Assembly (NCBI GenBank): GCA_030762935.1
Contig: CM060886.1
Location: 32,845,509-32,909,508, forward strand
Direction of reading: 5' to 3'
DNA length: 64,000 bases
Source of the DNA: Hymenopus coronatus
Taxonomy: Eukaryota > Arthropoda > Insecta > Mantodea > Hymenopodidae
In this document: one piece after another, positions 22,446-34,266 of the stretch
Position numbering within the stretch: position 1 is the stretch's first letter
Layout: each line of letters begins with the position of its first letter
Position numbers and translations under genes: made by a program
The notes under the pieces: generated by a model
Database searches by the model: none
What the model saw: only the letters and a program-made list of their open reading frames with translations
Told to the model about the DNA's origin: nothing

Positions 22446-23783
22446 TATCTAATGTGTTCCATTCACATGAATTTCTCTACATCTCCTCCACAAATTATTG
22501 TTAAAAAGCTTATGCTTCTGTTACTCCATGCAAATCGAGAAAAAATTAGCAGAAATAGTCTTATTACTTGCTTCAATGCAAGTAGAACGGAAATAAGGGA
22601 GTAGCAAATGCTAAAGTATTAGTCAAAAGCTGGTTACTATGTGACTGAAGTTCCTTTGTTTCTATTGACAGTTCAGAAATTCTCGCATGTGAAAAGCATA
22701 AGCTTTTTAAAGCTGAAACCAATAACAAGGAATATCTAAAAAACGATCCACAACACGAAAAAAGTATATAATATAAATGGTTTGTTTTAACACGCTCTTC
22801 ATTCTCTGTTAAGTAAGTTTTTCTGTATCTCTTAAGGTTTGCCAGTTATACAAAGCTCCGAAAAATTCGTCCAGAATAAAGCAGTTTTCAGAGGCTATTC
22901 CCAAAAAATCAAGGATACAAGTTTTATTTGCCGTGTAAATGTCTATTATAGGGTGTTTTAATCAAAATTGTTACAGTCATTTTCGAAATTTGTTCCATGT
23001 AAAGGTTATTTATGCATGGGTGGATTTTCTTGAAAATTTTCGTGTCGCATCCTTGGTGGATACTGAACTTAAATACTACCCCACAGCTACCCCTTACATG
23101 GAACTTTTTTTCGAATATTTTGATTTTCTCAAAAATGACTCCAATAATTTTGATTAAAATATCGTATATTCAAGAAATTTTCCTGACAATTAATATGTAT
23201 ATCTTGAATGCTCTGGGAATAGCCTCTGAAGACTGATTTATTCTAGATGAATATTACCGAATTTTGTATAACCGCTAAACTGCAAGAGATAGACAAAAAC
23301 TAACCACAAAAAAAATGTAGACCACATTTATTTATGTTATACACCTTTTTTCTTGGAGTTGATCGTTTGTGAGATATTCCTTGCTTTTGGTTTCAGCTTT
23401 GAAAAACTTATACCATTCTCATACAGGAATTCGTCAAATGGTGTCCATACAAACACAGGAACTTCAGGCACATAGCAACCAGCTTTTGACTATCACCTTA
23501 AGCTATGGTACTCCCTTATTTCTCTTCTACTTACAAGGAAGCAACTAATAAGGCTATTTCGGGTAATTTTTTTTCTTCCCTCGATTATCATGAAGTAAAT
23601 AGAAGCATAAGCTATTTAACAATAATTTGTTGCAGAGATGTAGAGAAAGTGATTTTTGGTTTCAGGGGAATCCAAAACATGTATTTCCGGTGAAATCTCG
23701 GTATCGAATTTTTGGGTGCATTAGAATATCTTCTCTATACACAATGTATATAGTACGTACAGAGAAAGTAAAAACTGAGTTCC
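22446..23783. repeat. family H inverted duplication (three joined pieces)
   Basis: A tail half in minus (22446-23075) meets a tail half in plus (23085-23652) head to head with about 10 bp between. It then runs straight into a hairpin-proximal minus piece (23653-23783, ATTTCCGGTGAAATCTCGGT to the hairpin). The plus piece stops exactly at its TAGAGAAAGT. The long arms would pair over about 570 bp. Confidence 0.85.
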
Positions 23784-24295
23784 CTGGATTCGTATAAAAG
23801 GCAAAAAACGAATGTGCGTGTATACTAACCCATTTGCAGGCAATCTCGTAGGAAAGAGAATATATAACAAAGGAGAGTAACTGAAAGCCTATGGAAGCTG
23901 TTTCAACGCATTAATGTCCGCTAAACGCCTAAGCATGTCATAAACATGCGATAAAGCGGAAAGTTTAAATGAGCGCCTCTACAATCGTTTATATAAACTA
24001 CGCAACACAAGTTGAATTGCTTCAGGTGGCCATGGTTTTGAAACAGAGCGTAATACGTTCGCACAATTTACGCAAGCAATAAATCCCTTCAAGCTCGGCA
24101 GTACAACTGCAGGATGTCATGAATCTGCAAAGCGTACAAAATGAGAAGGAAGTTGGAAGAAGAGAAACAAGAGTAAATTTTATGGCGCGGGAGGGAAGAG
24201 CAAAATTGTAGCAGTATCTCTCACACGTATGCATCTAGGAAAGGATTCAAACAGGAATATACCTTATGTATAACAACTAAAACAGCAATGATATA
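23784..24295. other. unrecognised unique sequence
   Basis: Composition is slightly richer in GC than the flanks. A minus frame at 24022-24234 is not recognisable. No repeat was found. Confidence 0.35.
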
Positions 24296-24522
24296 AAAAA
24301 ATCTGACATATTCCATTCACATGACTTTCTCTACAGCGCCATAACAAATTATTGCTAGAAAGCTTATGCTTCTGCTTACTACATGATAATCGAGAAAAAA
24401 AAATAGCAGAAATAGTCTTATTACTTGCTTCCTTGTAAGAAGAAGCGAAATAAGGGAGTAACATAGGTTAAAGTGATAGTCAAAAGCTGGTTGCTATGTG
24501 ACTGAAGTGCCTTTGTCTACAT
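24296..24522 (-). repeat. family H tail third only
   Basis: It starts AATCTGACATATTCCATTCA and runs through TGGTTGCTATGTGACTGAAG, breaking off after TGTCTACATGGA. The rest of the element is absent. Confidence 0.85.
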
Positions 24523-25160
24523 GGAATGTAGGTACTGCAATACTTTGTTAGTAAACCTTATGCGTAGAAACTGGTTGCATCAAGGTGTTTAAACTAGATT
24601 ATGGAATGTATAGGAAGTAAGTTGAGATATATGTAACATTGCTTACTAAAATAACGTTTCTAAGTCTTCCTCCTAGCCGCTATATATACCTTCACTAGAA
24701 TTTTCTTACTTTGACCTATATTTACGACAGTGAGATGTGGTCATTAAGAAAGACGAGAATAGAATAACTGCTAATGAAATGAAATTTTGGGGATACTCAA
24801 CAAGATTAACTATATGGTATCACAATATAATATGAAAATAAATTAGCATGTTATTGATTACCTGCAACTTATTAAAACAAATAGATAAATCAGTCACATA
24901 GCAAGCTTAACTCTAAGCTATAAGGACAGCCGAGTCCAACACAAATCTGATAGTACCAGCCTCAGTTGCCATGGTTAAAGCCTGCGATAGAGTGAGCTGT
25001 TGTGTAGTAGTGGCAATAACAGGAATGTGCTATTACTTAAAATTTATGTTCATAACTTCGGTGAGTAGAAAATATCTCTGTCACAGGCTATTTTAAAACC
25101 CTAAAAAGCAAAATTTCAGGTTAATTAACCAAAGGTTCATTTATATTATATCGTATTAAA
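24523..25160. other. unrecognised sequence
   Basis: No coding or repeat signature. Several short AT-rich frames only. Confidence 0.35.
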
Positions 25161-25162
25161 AC

Positions 25163-26199
25163 AATCTAATGTATTCCATTAACATGACTTTCTCCACATC
25201 TCTTCAACAAATTATTGTTAAAATGTTATGCTTCTGTTTACTTCATATTAATCGAGAAATCGAGAAATAGTTTTATTACTTGCTTCTTTGTAAATAGACT
25301 TGAAATAAGGGAGTACTATAGGTTGTTATATGACTGAAATTCCTTTGTTTATATAAACAGGTGTTGAAAAATTCCCGTATGAGAGAAGTATAAGTTTTTT
25401 AAAGCTAAAACAAAAAACAAGGAATATCTCAAACACGATCAACTCCACGAAAAAAAAAAAAAATGTATATGGCATTAATTATGTGCTTTAACGTGCTCTA
25501 GGTTCAAACCAGCGGAGGGCGATGGATTTTTTCGGGTGTAAAAATCCTTAGCATGGCTTCCTTCGGAAGGGAAGTAAAGCCGTTGATCCCGTGTCGTAGA
25601 TTTACAGCACGAAAAAGAACCCCGATAGAGAGACTTCTCTCCAAAATTAAGCGGTCTTTCACGCTCGGTGTAGAATGGGACGCTGAGAACCACAGCAGTT
25701 AAAAATCGTCCATAAATAACACGCCATTTCCATTTAACGTGCTCTACATTTTTGTGTGGCATCTGTTACGGTTTAGCAGTTATGCAAAATTTCGTAAAAT
25801 TCATCCAGGATAAAGTAGTCTTCAGAGGCTATTCCGAGAAAGTTCAAGATATACATTTTATTTGTCTTAATATACGATATTTCAATCAAAATCATTAGAG
25901 CCATTTTTGAAAAAATCAAAGTTTTCGAAAAAAGTTCCATGTAAAGGGTAGTTGGGTGGGGGATTGTTTTCAAAATATTTGTGTGGCATCCCTGGAAGAT
26001 ACTAAACTTAAATACCAAGATACAGACACACTCACACACGGACACATACACATACACACACGGACATTTTTCTGAATTTTTTTTTTTTGATACAGGTGAC
26101 CTTAAAACATATATTTTCCAGTGAAACCTCGATATCGAATTTTTGAGTGGAGTGCGATACCTTCTCTATAGACTATGAGCACATTACGTGTAGAGAAAG
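25163..26199 (-). repeat. family H full-length, split by a SINE
   Basis: It extends from ATCTAATGTATTCCATTAAC to TGTAGAGAAAGTAATT. A 5'-truncated SINE sits at 25501-25732. Without it the TTTAACGTGCTCTACATTTT block is continuous. The CA tract is irregular (CACACTCACACACGGACA). Confidence 0.9.
25501..25732 (+). repeat. SINE type S4, 5'-truncated, with 14-bp target duplication
   Basis: It begins at the B box (GGTTCAAACC) and contains AGCATGGCTTCCTTCGGAAG, CGTGTCGTAGATTTAC and the GGGACGCTGAGAACCACAGC block, ending CACGCCATTTCC. TTTAACGTGCTCTA is present at 25487-25500 and again at 25733-25746. This is direct evidence of target-primed insertion into the H copy. Confidence 0.92.
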
Positions 26200-26431
26200 T
26201 AATTAAGAGTCACTAAAGGGATTTGCGGCAGTGTTTGTGGACAGCTAATTGTTGTGATAGTGTTTAAAGGGTGATCAAAACAACTACAAGAAATATTTTG
26301 GTGTGTCACGACTGGGCCGTTAGAAATGTAGCGTACAGGAATCTAGGGGCTTGTTAGTCCGGCCATGCTTCGCTATCTTGAACAAAATGAGAAGACGGTT
26401 TTAACACTTCCACGGAAAAATTTTATTTTAT
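26200..26431. other. unrecognised spacer
   Basis: GTGATCAAAACAACTACAAG and the neighbouring sequence show no known family. Confidence 0.3.
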
Positions 26432-27311
26432 TACTTTCTCTACACGTACTATATACATACTGTATAGAGAAGGTATTGCACACCACCAAAAAATTCGATA
26501 CCGAGGTTTCACCAGAAATATATGTTTTAGGGTCCCCTGTATCCAAAAAAAAAAAAAAAAGTATTTTCAGAAAAAGGTCGTGTGTGTGTGTCCGTGTGCC
26601 TATGAACACGATAACTCAAAAACGAAAAGTCGGTAAAATACAAAACTTGGTATTTGAGTTTAGTATCTTCCAGGGATGCAACACGAAGTTTTTGAGAAAA
26701 ATCCCCCCACCACAAACTACCCTTTACACGGAACTTTTTTCGAAAATTTTGATTTTCTCAAAAATGGCTCTAACGATTTTGATAAAAATATGGTATATTA
26801 AAGATATTTACCTGACAAACAAAATGTATATTTTGAATTTCCTGGGAATAGCCTCTGAAGACTACTTTACTCTGAGTGAATTTTACGGAATTTTGCATAA
26901 CTGCTAAACCGTAAGAGATTGACAAAACCTTACCACACAACAAATGTAGAGTACATTAAAACACACAATTTATGTTGTATACATATTTTTCGTGGAGTTG
27001 ATCGTTTTTTAGATATTCCTTGTTTTTGTTTTCAGGTTCAAAAAACTTAACTTTTCTCATACAGGAATTTGTCAACTCGTGTCCATGCAAACTAAGGAAC
27101 TTCAGTCACATAGCAACCAGCTTTTGATTATCGCTTTAACCTATACTACTCCCTTATTTCCCTTCTTCTTACAAGGAAGCAAGTAACAAGACTATTTCTG
27201 CTAAGGTTTGTCGATTAGCATGAAGTAAATAGAAGCATGAGCTTTTTAAAACTAATTTGTTGCAGAGATGTAGGGAAATTTATGTGAATGGAATACATCA
27301 GATTTTTTTTT
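26432..27311 (+). repeat. family H full-length copy, with a 180-codon chance frame
   Basis: Intact hairpin and ACATCAGATT end in a long T-run. A + frame at 26365-26907 crosses the hairpin flank, GT tract and body without a stop. It looks like conserved non-coding sequence read as protein, ending at the family's usual YGILHNC stop point. The first part of the frame lies outside the element. Confidence 0.9.
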
Positions 27312-27587
27312 TTATTCGTCACCACTATAAACAGTTGGTGTCTTTTCTGTTCTACCCTTAATATTATCTACATGTCCTATTAATCAGTAGTATCATATTA
27401 TTCTATTTGATCAGTCTGCTACTTCATTGTTCTCTATATTTTTTCTAATGCTACAGAATACTAAAACATTACTAATAAACATGTACAATATTCACAATGT
27501 AGTGAAATCGAGTGATTTTATGAACTCTGCTCACTGTTAATAGTGTTTGAAGACTAATGTTGATTCACAGCTCATGAACGCTTCATT
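27312..27587. repeat. flank duplicate, first copy
   Basis: ATTCGTCACCACTATAAACA through GTAGTGAAATCGAGTGATTT to the edge of the next H copy is duplicated at 27999-28340. The second copy is longer. Neither contains a gene. Confidence 0.85.
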
Positions 27588-27589
27588 TT

Positions 27590-27998
27590 AGTACTTTCTC
27601 TACGCCTTCTATGTACATAGTATATAGAGAAGGTACTGCTCTACACCCAAAAACTCGATACCGAGAGTTCACCGGAAATATATGTTTTGGGTCCCCCAAA
27701 ACAAAAACAAAAAAAGCATTGTTATTGGTTTCAACTTAAGACTTTTCTCATACAGGAATTTGTCAACTCTTGCCCATACAAAGGAACTTGAGTCACATAG
27801 CAACCAGTTTCTGACTATCACTTTTACCTATGGTACTCCCTTATTTCGCTTCTACTTTCAGGGAAGTAAGTAATAAGACCATTTCTGCTAATTTTTTTCT
27901 CGATTTGCATGAAGTAAATAGTTGTTTAAGCTTTTTAGCAATTATTTGATGCAGGGATGTAGAGAAAATCATATGAATGGAACACATCAATTTTTTTA
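27590..27998 (+). repeat. family H copy with central deletion
   Basis: The 5' hairpin to GGGTCCCCCAAAAC is joined directly to GTTATTGGTTTCAACTTAAG, so about 470 bp including the GT tract are missing. The tail CATATGAATGGAACACATCA is intact. Confidence 0.88.
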
Positions 27999-28444
27999 TT
28001 CACCAGCACTATAAACAGCTTGGAATATCGTATTAGCAATACTGCATTTTAATTTATCTTTTTGAATCTTCTTAGTGTCTTTCCTTTTCTATTGTAAATA
28101 TTATCTACATTTCCTATTAATTATTAGTGTTACATTATTCTATCCTGTTATTGATCATTTGATCCTGCTACTTCATTGTTCTCAATATATTTTCTAATTC
28201 TACTCAATGCTAAAGTATTTCTAATAAATATGTACAATATCCACAATGTAGTGAAATCGAGTGATTTTACGAACTCTGCATGCCGTTAATAATATTTGAA
28301 GATGGGTGAATGTACAGGCCATGGACGCTTAATTTTATATTTGAGTTTATTTCGCTACTATTCAAGTTCTGGGCAAAAGCATGTACCTGTTGGATTCTCC
28401 ATGATGCCGAATCTATGAAAAACATTTATTGCTGTCAGATATGT
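27999..28444. repeat. flank duplicate, second copy
   Basis: It matches 27312-27587 over most of its length (CACTATAAACAG, ATTATCTACAT, TACTTCATTGTTCTCAATAT, CACAATGTAGTGAAATCGAG) but holds about 70 extra bases after CAGCTTGGAATATCG, and an unmatched end after 28330. Confidence 0.85.
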
Positions 28445-29345
28445 TTTTACTTTCTCTACACGTACATGTACATAGTGTATAGAGTAGGTATTGTAATGCA
28501 CCCAAAAATTCAATACCGAGATTTCACTGGAAATGTACATTTTGAGACCTCCCGAATCCAAAATAAGTATGTTTAGAAAAATGTCCTTGTGTGTTTCTCT
28601 CTGTCTGTGTGTGTGTGTATGTGTGTGACTTTTGGCAGCATAGCTCAAAAACGAAAACATCATTAAAAACCAAACTTGGTATTTAGGTTTGGTATCTTCT
28701 AAGGATGCGACACAAAGATTTTCAAGAAAATCCCCCACCCTCAACCACCCTTGAAATTTTTTCGAAAATTTTGATTTTCTTAAAAATGGCTAAAACGATT
28801 TTAATTAAAATCCCGTATATTAAAGCTATTTATATCCGAAATAAAATGTATATCTCGAATTTTTTGGGAATAGCATCTGAAGACCTCTTTATTCTCGATG
28901 AATTTTGCCGAATTTTGCTTAACTGCTAAACCGTAAGAGACAAAAACTCAGTGCACAAAAACGTACATCACATCAATACACACAATTTATATCCTTTACG
29001 TTTTTGTTGTGGAGGTTACCGTTTTTGTGATATTCCTTGTTATTGGTTTCAATTGTGGAGTACTTAAAACTTTTCTCAGATAGAAAGTGTTCCGTTTTGC
29101 TTTTGTTCTGCTCCTGGCCAAGCAAAGAAGCAATTTACAACGGTGGTCACATAACGATAAAACATTTGAGTATGACTTTAGGCTTGCGCATTACCTTAGT
29201 TCCCTTTTACTTATAAGAACTAAGTAGTAACAGATTCTGATAGTATTTATTTCGATTACCAGTGTGTGGAAAGAAGAATAATCTTTTGTATGAAGTTTCT
29301 AGTGCATCTGGAGAAAGTCATGTGAGTGTAACACATCATATTTTT
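28445..29345 (+). repeat. family H full-length, AGTGTAACAC variant
   Basis: The hairpin has lost two bases (ACACGTACATGTACATAGTG). The tail is CATGTGAGTGTAACACATCA. The body carries the CTCCTGGCCAAGCAAAGAAG block that marks this variant. Confidence 0.9.
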
Positions 29346-29855
29346 AAGCTCTAATGTAGCCTCGGGTTTCTCCTTGGTTGCTGTTCTCCCACTGCCTTTA
29401 TTGCTTGGTGAGGCCTTCCTCTTTGACAGGCCCCGATGATGCTTTCTTTGGGTTCAGTGTTTCTTCCTGCTTATTTGACCAGTTTGTCTGCAATCTTGTT
29501 TCAAATTCAGCTATGAGATCATAAGAAACCAAAGGCCGCCAGACACTGGGATGGGCATTGGAGTAGGCCCTTGCCTCTTACAAAACCCCTGCGATGGAGA
29601 GATGAGGGGAGATTCACGTTGGACGACCATATGATGGGTGACGGCGAGGGCGGGGTCCCTAACGGTTACAATTAGAACGCAACTGTCCTAGGCCCATACT
29701 CACGGGCCACTAGCCTCCCGGCAGAAACCCAGAGGGATACTCCAACACGAAGGCGAGTCCCGACAGAGTGGTCAGGATAATCTTTTACAATACTCAATCT
29801 ACCATCTAGCCTCAACCTGCCGATCGCCGTCGCCTAGTCCTTCATACTTGAAAGT
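29346..29855. other. unrecognised GC-richer segment
   Basis: Markedly richer in GC than its surroundings, with blocks such as GGGATGGGCATTGGAGTAGG and GGTGACGGCGAGGGCGGGG. I see no reading frame of note. It ends at a tRNA-like SINE, so it may be an older composite retroelement. Confidence 0.4.
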
Positions 29856-30105
29856 GGCCACGTCGTGACCGAGTGGTTAGACCACTCGCCTCTCACCTAA
29901 ATGGACCAGGTTCGATCCCAAGTGACCGCTATGAGATTTGTGGTGGACAAAGCCGCGCAGGGGCGGGTTTCCTCCAGGTTCTTTGGCTTCCCCATTGCAT
30001 TCCACCGGTGCTCCATCTTCATCCTATGTATCACCAGTAGCATCGCCTACGGTGCCACAAGTAGTAAAAGGGGCCTTAAACACTACCAAAAAAAACCCTG
30101 AATGA
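29856..30105 (+). repeat. tRNA-derived SINE type S5
   Basis: An A-box-like GACCGAGTGGTTAGACCACT and a B-box-like GGTTCGATCCCAAG are spaced as in a tRNA with a longer variable region. The GAGATTTGTGGTGGACAAAG and GGGCGGGTTTCCTCC blocks follow. The A8 run near 30088 may be its tail. This body type is common in insect SINEs. Confidence 0.75.
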
Positions 30106-30326
30106 GAGATGATTAGGAAATAATGGACCTGACCTGGAAATTCTGGGGAAGTAACGAAACTACCCAGTATTGTCCTAGTGACCCGGGAAACCCCCTCCTT
30201 CAAAATAAAGCCTATGGGTCAAGTAAACCGACTACAAAACCACCTAAGCCATCCCAGTGGCTTAGAAAGAAGAAGAACTTCTTATGTTAAATTTTACTTC
30301 GAATTGTTTCGATTGTCACGATCGTA
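30106..30326. other. unrecognised short stretch
   Basis: GC-moderate, containing AACCGACTACAAAACCACCT and ATCCCAGTGGCTTAGAAAGA. It may be the trailing part of the neighbouring SINE or an older element. Confidence 0.3.
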
Positions 30327-31140
30327 TTTTACTTTCTCTACACGTACTGTGTACATAGTGTATAGAGAAGGCATTGTAATGCACTCAAAAATTCGATACC
30401 GAGATATAGCCTGAAATACATTTTTGAGACCTTCTGAATAAAAAAAAAAGCATTTTTGGGAAAAGGCCCTGGGTGCGTGTGTGTGTGTGTGTGCCTGTGG
30501 ATAGCATAGCTCAAAAACGAAAATACTGTTAAATTCCAAATTCGGTATCTTCCAAAGATGGGAGACGCAGATTTTCCAGAAAATCCCCCACCCCAAACTA
30601 CCCTTTACATGGAACTTTTTTCTAAATTTTTTATTTTGTCAAAAATGGCTGTAACGTTTTTGATTAAAATCTTATATATTTAAAATATTTACATGTCAAA
30701 TAAAATGCATATCTTGAATTTTCTGGGAATGGCCACTAAAGACCTCTTTACTCTGGATGATTTTTATTGAATCTTGCATAACTGTTAAACCGTAAGAAAT
30801 AGACAAAAACTTACCACTCAAAATATGTAGAGCTCGTTAAAACACAAATATATGTCCTATACATTTTCCTGTACATTTTTTTCATGCAGGTGATCGTTTT
30901 TGTGATATCCCTTGCTATTGGTTTCAATACAGGATGTCAACTCCTGTCTATACAAACAAAGGAACTTCAGTCACATAGCAACCAGCTTTTGATTATTACT
31001 TTAACCTATGGTACTCCCTTATTTCCCTTCACTTACAAAGAAAGCAAGTAATAAGAATATTTCTGCTAAGCATAAGGTTTCTAACAATGATTTGTAACAG
31101 AGTTATAGAGAAAGTCTTGTGAATGGAACACATCAGATTA
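30327..31140 (+). repeat. family H copy with small deletions
   Basis: The hairpin is intact. The ATTTCACCGG block is altered to ATATAGCCTGAAATAC. The tail ends TTGTGAATGGAACACATCAG. Part of the body after GGTTTCAATACAGG is missing. Confidence 0.88.
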
Positions 31141-31164
31141 TTTTAACAAAATTTGTTCTTTCAT

Positions 31165-32018
31165 TAAAAACTCTGATGTGTTCCATTCACATGACTTTCT
31201 CTATATCAATGCAACAAATTATTGTTAAAAAGCTTATGCTTCCATTTGTTTCATGCTGATTAGCAGAAATATTCTTATCACTTGCTTCCTTGTAAGTAGA
31301 AACGAATAAAGGGTATTTTATAGGTTAAACTGATAGTCAAAAGCTGGTTGCTATGTGACTGAAGTTCCTTTGTTTGTATGGACACGAATTCACAAACCCC
31401 TGTATGAGAAAAGTATAAGTTGTTTATAGCTGAAACCAAAAACAAGGAATATCTCAAAAACAATCAACTTACGAATAAAATGTATATAACATAAATTGTG
31501 TGTTTTAAAGTCCTCTACATTTGTTGTCTGGTAAGTTTTTGTCCGTCTCTTACGGCTTAGCAGTTATGCAAAATTCTGTAAAATTGACCCAGAATAAAGT
31601 AGTCTCCAGAGGCTATTTCCAAATATACATTTTATTTGTCAGGCAAATATCCTTAATATACGATATTTTAATGAAAATCGTTAGAGCCATTTTTTTTAGG
31701 AAATCAAAATTTTTTAAAAAAGTTCCACGTAAAGGGTAGTTTGGGGTGGCGGGATTTTTCTCAAAATCTTCCTGTCGCATCCCTGGAAGATACTAAACTC
31801 AAATACCAAGTTTTGTATTTTACCGACTTTTCGTTTTTGAGTTATCGTGTTCAAAGCACACGTACACACACACACGGACCTTTTTCTGGAAATACATTTT
31901 TGTTATTCAGGGGACCCTAAAACATATATTTCCGGTGAAATCTCGGTATCAAATTTTTTGGTGGAGTGCAATACCTTCTGTATGCACTATATACATAGTA
32001 CGTATAGAGAAAGTAAAA
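31165..32018 (-). repeat. family H full-length copy
   Basis: Complete from CTCTGATGTGTTCCATTCAC to CGTATAGAGAAAGTAAAAAA. Only 25 bp separate it from the preceding copy, which has the opposite orientation, so the two tails face each other. Confidence 0.9.
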
Positions 32019-32570
32019 AAGCAGTTCATCAAAGAATGATAAAAATCGATTCAAATGAATTTTATTCTGCATTTTCAAATGGCAAAGGTTAACGTTTTGC
32101 AATAGATATATTCTAAAATAGCACCCATTTATGTTACAGAAATTAATCAAAGCGCGATTTGGAGGTATCTAAAGGTGTCCTTTTGTTTCCAGTGAATTTA
32201 AATTAATGGCACCGCTGGGTTTACAATTATCTAACGTCATGAAAAGTCCTTGACCCAGTTCGTGTGTACGCTGTGGGAATTTTCTCTCTGGAAAGTACAC
32301 TCTCTGATGTGTGGGCTGGTTAATGCTTTTCGTGATGAACCTGTGTTAGAGGGGAGAGTCCCTTTTGGTTGCCCCTACTTGATCACTGACAATGAGCTAA
32401 AGACCCGTTAATTGATTGCATTATCAGCCATCAGAGACCTGCTGAACGCAAACTAAACAAGACAGATTCCCCCTTGGCTACCGTTATCGACTCTCAGCTT
32501 GGCTATTGTTTCACCCTCCTCCTTACACTCGCCATTTCTTTAGCATAGCTTAAAACAAAGAACAGTTTCG
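32019..32570. other. unrecognised unique sequence
   Basis: Balanced composition from about 32220 on, with no recognised reading frame. TTGGCTACCGTTATCGACTC and the neighbouring sequence match nothing I know. Confidence 0.35.
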
Positions 32571-32572
32571 AC

Positions 32573-32635
32573 TGCCTACGAGCTGACTTCCCACCCGGAG
32601 GTCCTGGGTTCGATTCCCGACTGGGGCGGGGAATT
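32573..32635 (+). repeat. tRNA-like SINE head fragment
   Basis: CCTGGGTTCGATTCCCGACT is a clear B box, preceded by ACTTCCCACCCGGAG. No A box or body remains, because an H copy follows immediately. Confidence 0.55.
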
Positions 32636-33462
32636 TTTTACTTTCTCTACAAGTACTATGTATGACAAGGTATTGCATTCCATCCAAAAATTCTATACCG
32701 AGATCCTTACAAAAATATCCGTGTGTGTATGCGCGCGCGTATGTATGTGTCTGTGGACAGTATAGCTCAAAAACAAAAAGTCCGTTTAATAACAAACTTG
32801 GTATTTAAGTTTGGCATCTTCCAAGGATGCGACATGAAGATTTTCAAGAAAATCCCCCCACCCCCAACTACCCTTTACATGGAACTTTTTCCGAAAACTT
32901 TGATTTTCTCAAAAATGGCTCTAACGGTTTTGTTTAAGATATCGTATATTAAAGATATTTACCTGATAATAAAATGTATATCTTGTATTTTGTGGAAATA
33001 ACCTCAGAAGACTTCTTTTTTCTCGATGAGTTTTACGGAATTTTGCATAACTGCTAAACTGTAAGAGATAGACAAAAACTTGCTACACAAAAAATGTAGA
33101 GCACATTGAAAACACAATTGACGTTATATAATTTTTTTTTTTCGTGGAGTAGATCGGTTTTTAGATATATCGTGTTGTTGGTTTTAGCTTTGAAAAACTT
33201 ATACTTTTCTCATACAAGAATTTGTCAACTCCTGTCCATACAAACGAAGGAACTTCGGTCAAATAGCAACTAGCTTTTGACTATCACTTTGATTTATGGT
33301 AGTCCCTTATTTCGCTTCTACCTACAAGGAATCGAGTAATAAGACTATTTCTACTAATTTTTTCTCGATTAACATGAAGTAAATAGAAGCATTAGCTTTT
33401 TAACAATAATTTGTTGCAGAGATGTAGAGAAAGTCATGTGAATGGAACACATCAGATTTTCT
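32636..33462 (+). repeat. family H copy with a 5' deletion
   Basis: The palindrome has lost its right arm (ACTATGTATGACAAGGTATTG), and the sequence between CCGAGATCC and the GT tract is deleted. The remainder and the tail AATGGAACACATCAGATT are intact. Confidence 0.88.
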
Positions 33463-33469
33463 TTAGCCA

Positions 33470-33660
33470 GATATTCCCTATCCCCCACAGAGTCTGGAAG
33501 CATGTATGCGAGAGTGAATGTGCGTGTGTTTAAGGAAAATAAAAACGATTTAAACTCAAAGTAAAAAACCTACAGACGAGTTGTTTCGAGTACAAAGCCC
33601 TCGATATGACCTTAGATGTGTGATGGGGCTATATAAATGAAACAATTAAAAAAAAATAAA
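33470..33660 (+). repeat. SINE type S3 body fragment with A-rich tail
   Basis: GAGTGAATGTGCGTGTGTTTAAG, GAGTTGTTTCGAGTACAAAG and a closing AAAAAAAAATAAATAAAATA match the layout of the S3 body at 22.3 kb. The tRNA-like head is missing. Confidence 0.5.
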
Positions 33661-33861
33661 TAAAATAAAGATCAAAGTTAGTATAACAAAAGGAACGGTT
33701 TCTATATGCTTTTTGTGTTGAACCTATGACGTTCTGAATAACAAAATCTATACCTAATAGTTATTTCTAATCCTAATAGTTATATAAATGTCATTTTGCG
33801 TTAGAAACGTTTACATTACTCGCCAAAATGTTAATTTCTACTTTCGAAACTACATTTCCAT

Positions 33862-34120
33862 TGGTGGATAGGTATAGTCAGACTGAAAAATCCATGCCAC
33901 AGCCCGGAGTTGAACCACGGATCTCCCGGTCTCTAACCAGTTGCTCTACTACTAAGCTTTCATGGCAACATGCCGGCATAGCATTGAATTTCTCAAATGA
34001 CTAGCATGTTTCCCAGTAAACGACAAGATACTCTCAAATTATTTTAAGATAACAACCCCAATGGCGACTTATAATGCTGTAAGTACTTTAAGTCCCAGGA
34101 TTCATAGCATAGCAAACTAT
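33862..34120. repeat. family T element, left half
   Basis: It starts GATAGGTATAGTCAGACTGA, with complements of the B box (GAGTTGAACCACGGATCTCC) and A box (AGCTTTCATGGC-like context). The centre is ACTCTCAAATTATTTTAAGA and then GGATTCATAGCATAGC. The right tRNA-like end is gone. Confidence 0.75.
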
Positions 34121-34202
34121 TATAGAAAATTGCGATAATTTTAATTTGTTTTCTATCGATTTTCAAAACCTGCATCAACAGACAAAAGATAACTATGTTA
34201 AA

Positions 34203-34265
34203 AAAAATCTGTTTCATTCACATACTTTCCTCTAGCTGTTCCATAAAGGTATATACTACTCGTAC
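34203..34265 (-). repeat. family H tail scrap
   Basis: ATCTGTTTCATTCACATACTTTCCTCTAGCTG matches the first 35 bases of the AGTGTAACAC-type tail. It is cut by the following copy. Confidence 0.6.
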
Positions 34266-34266
34266 C

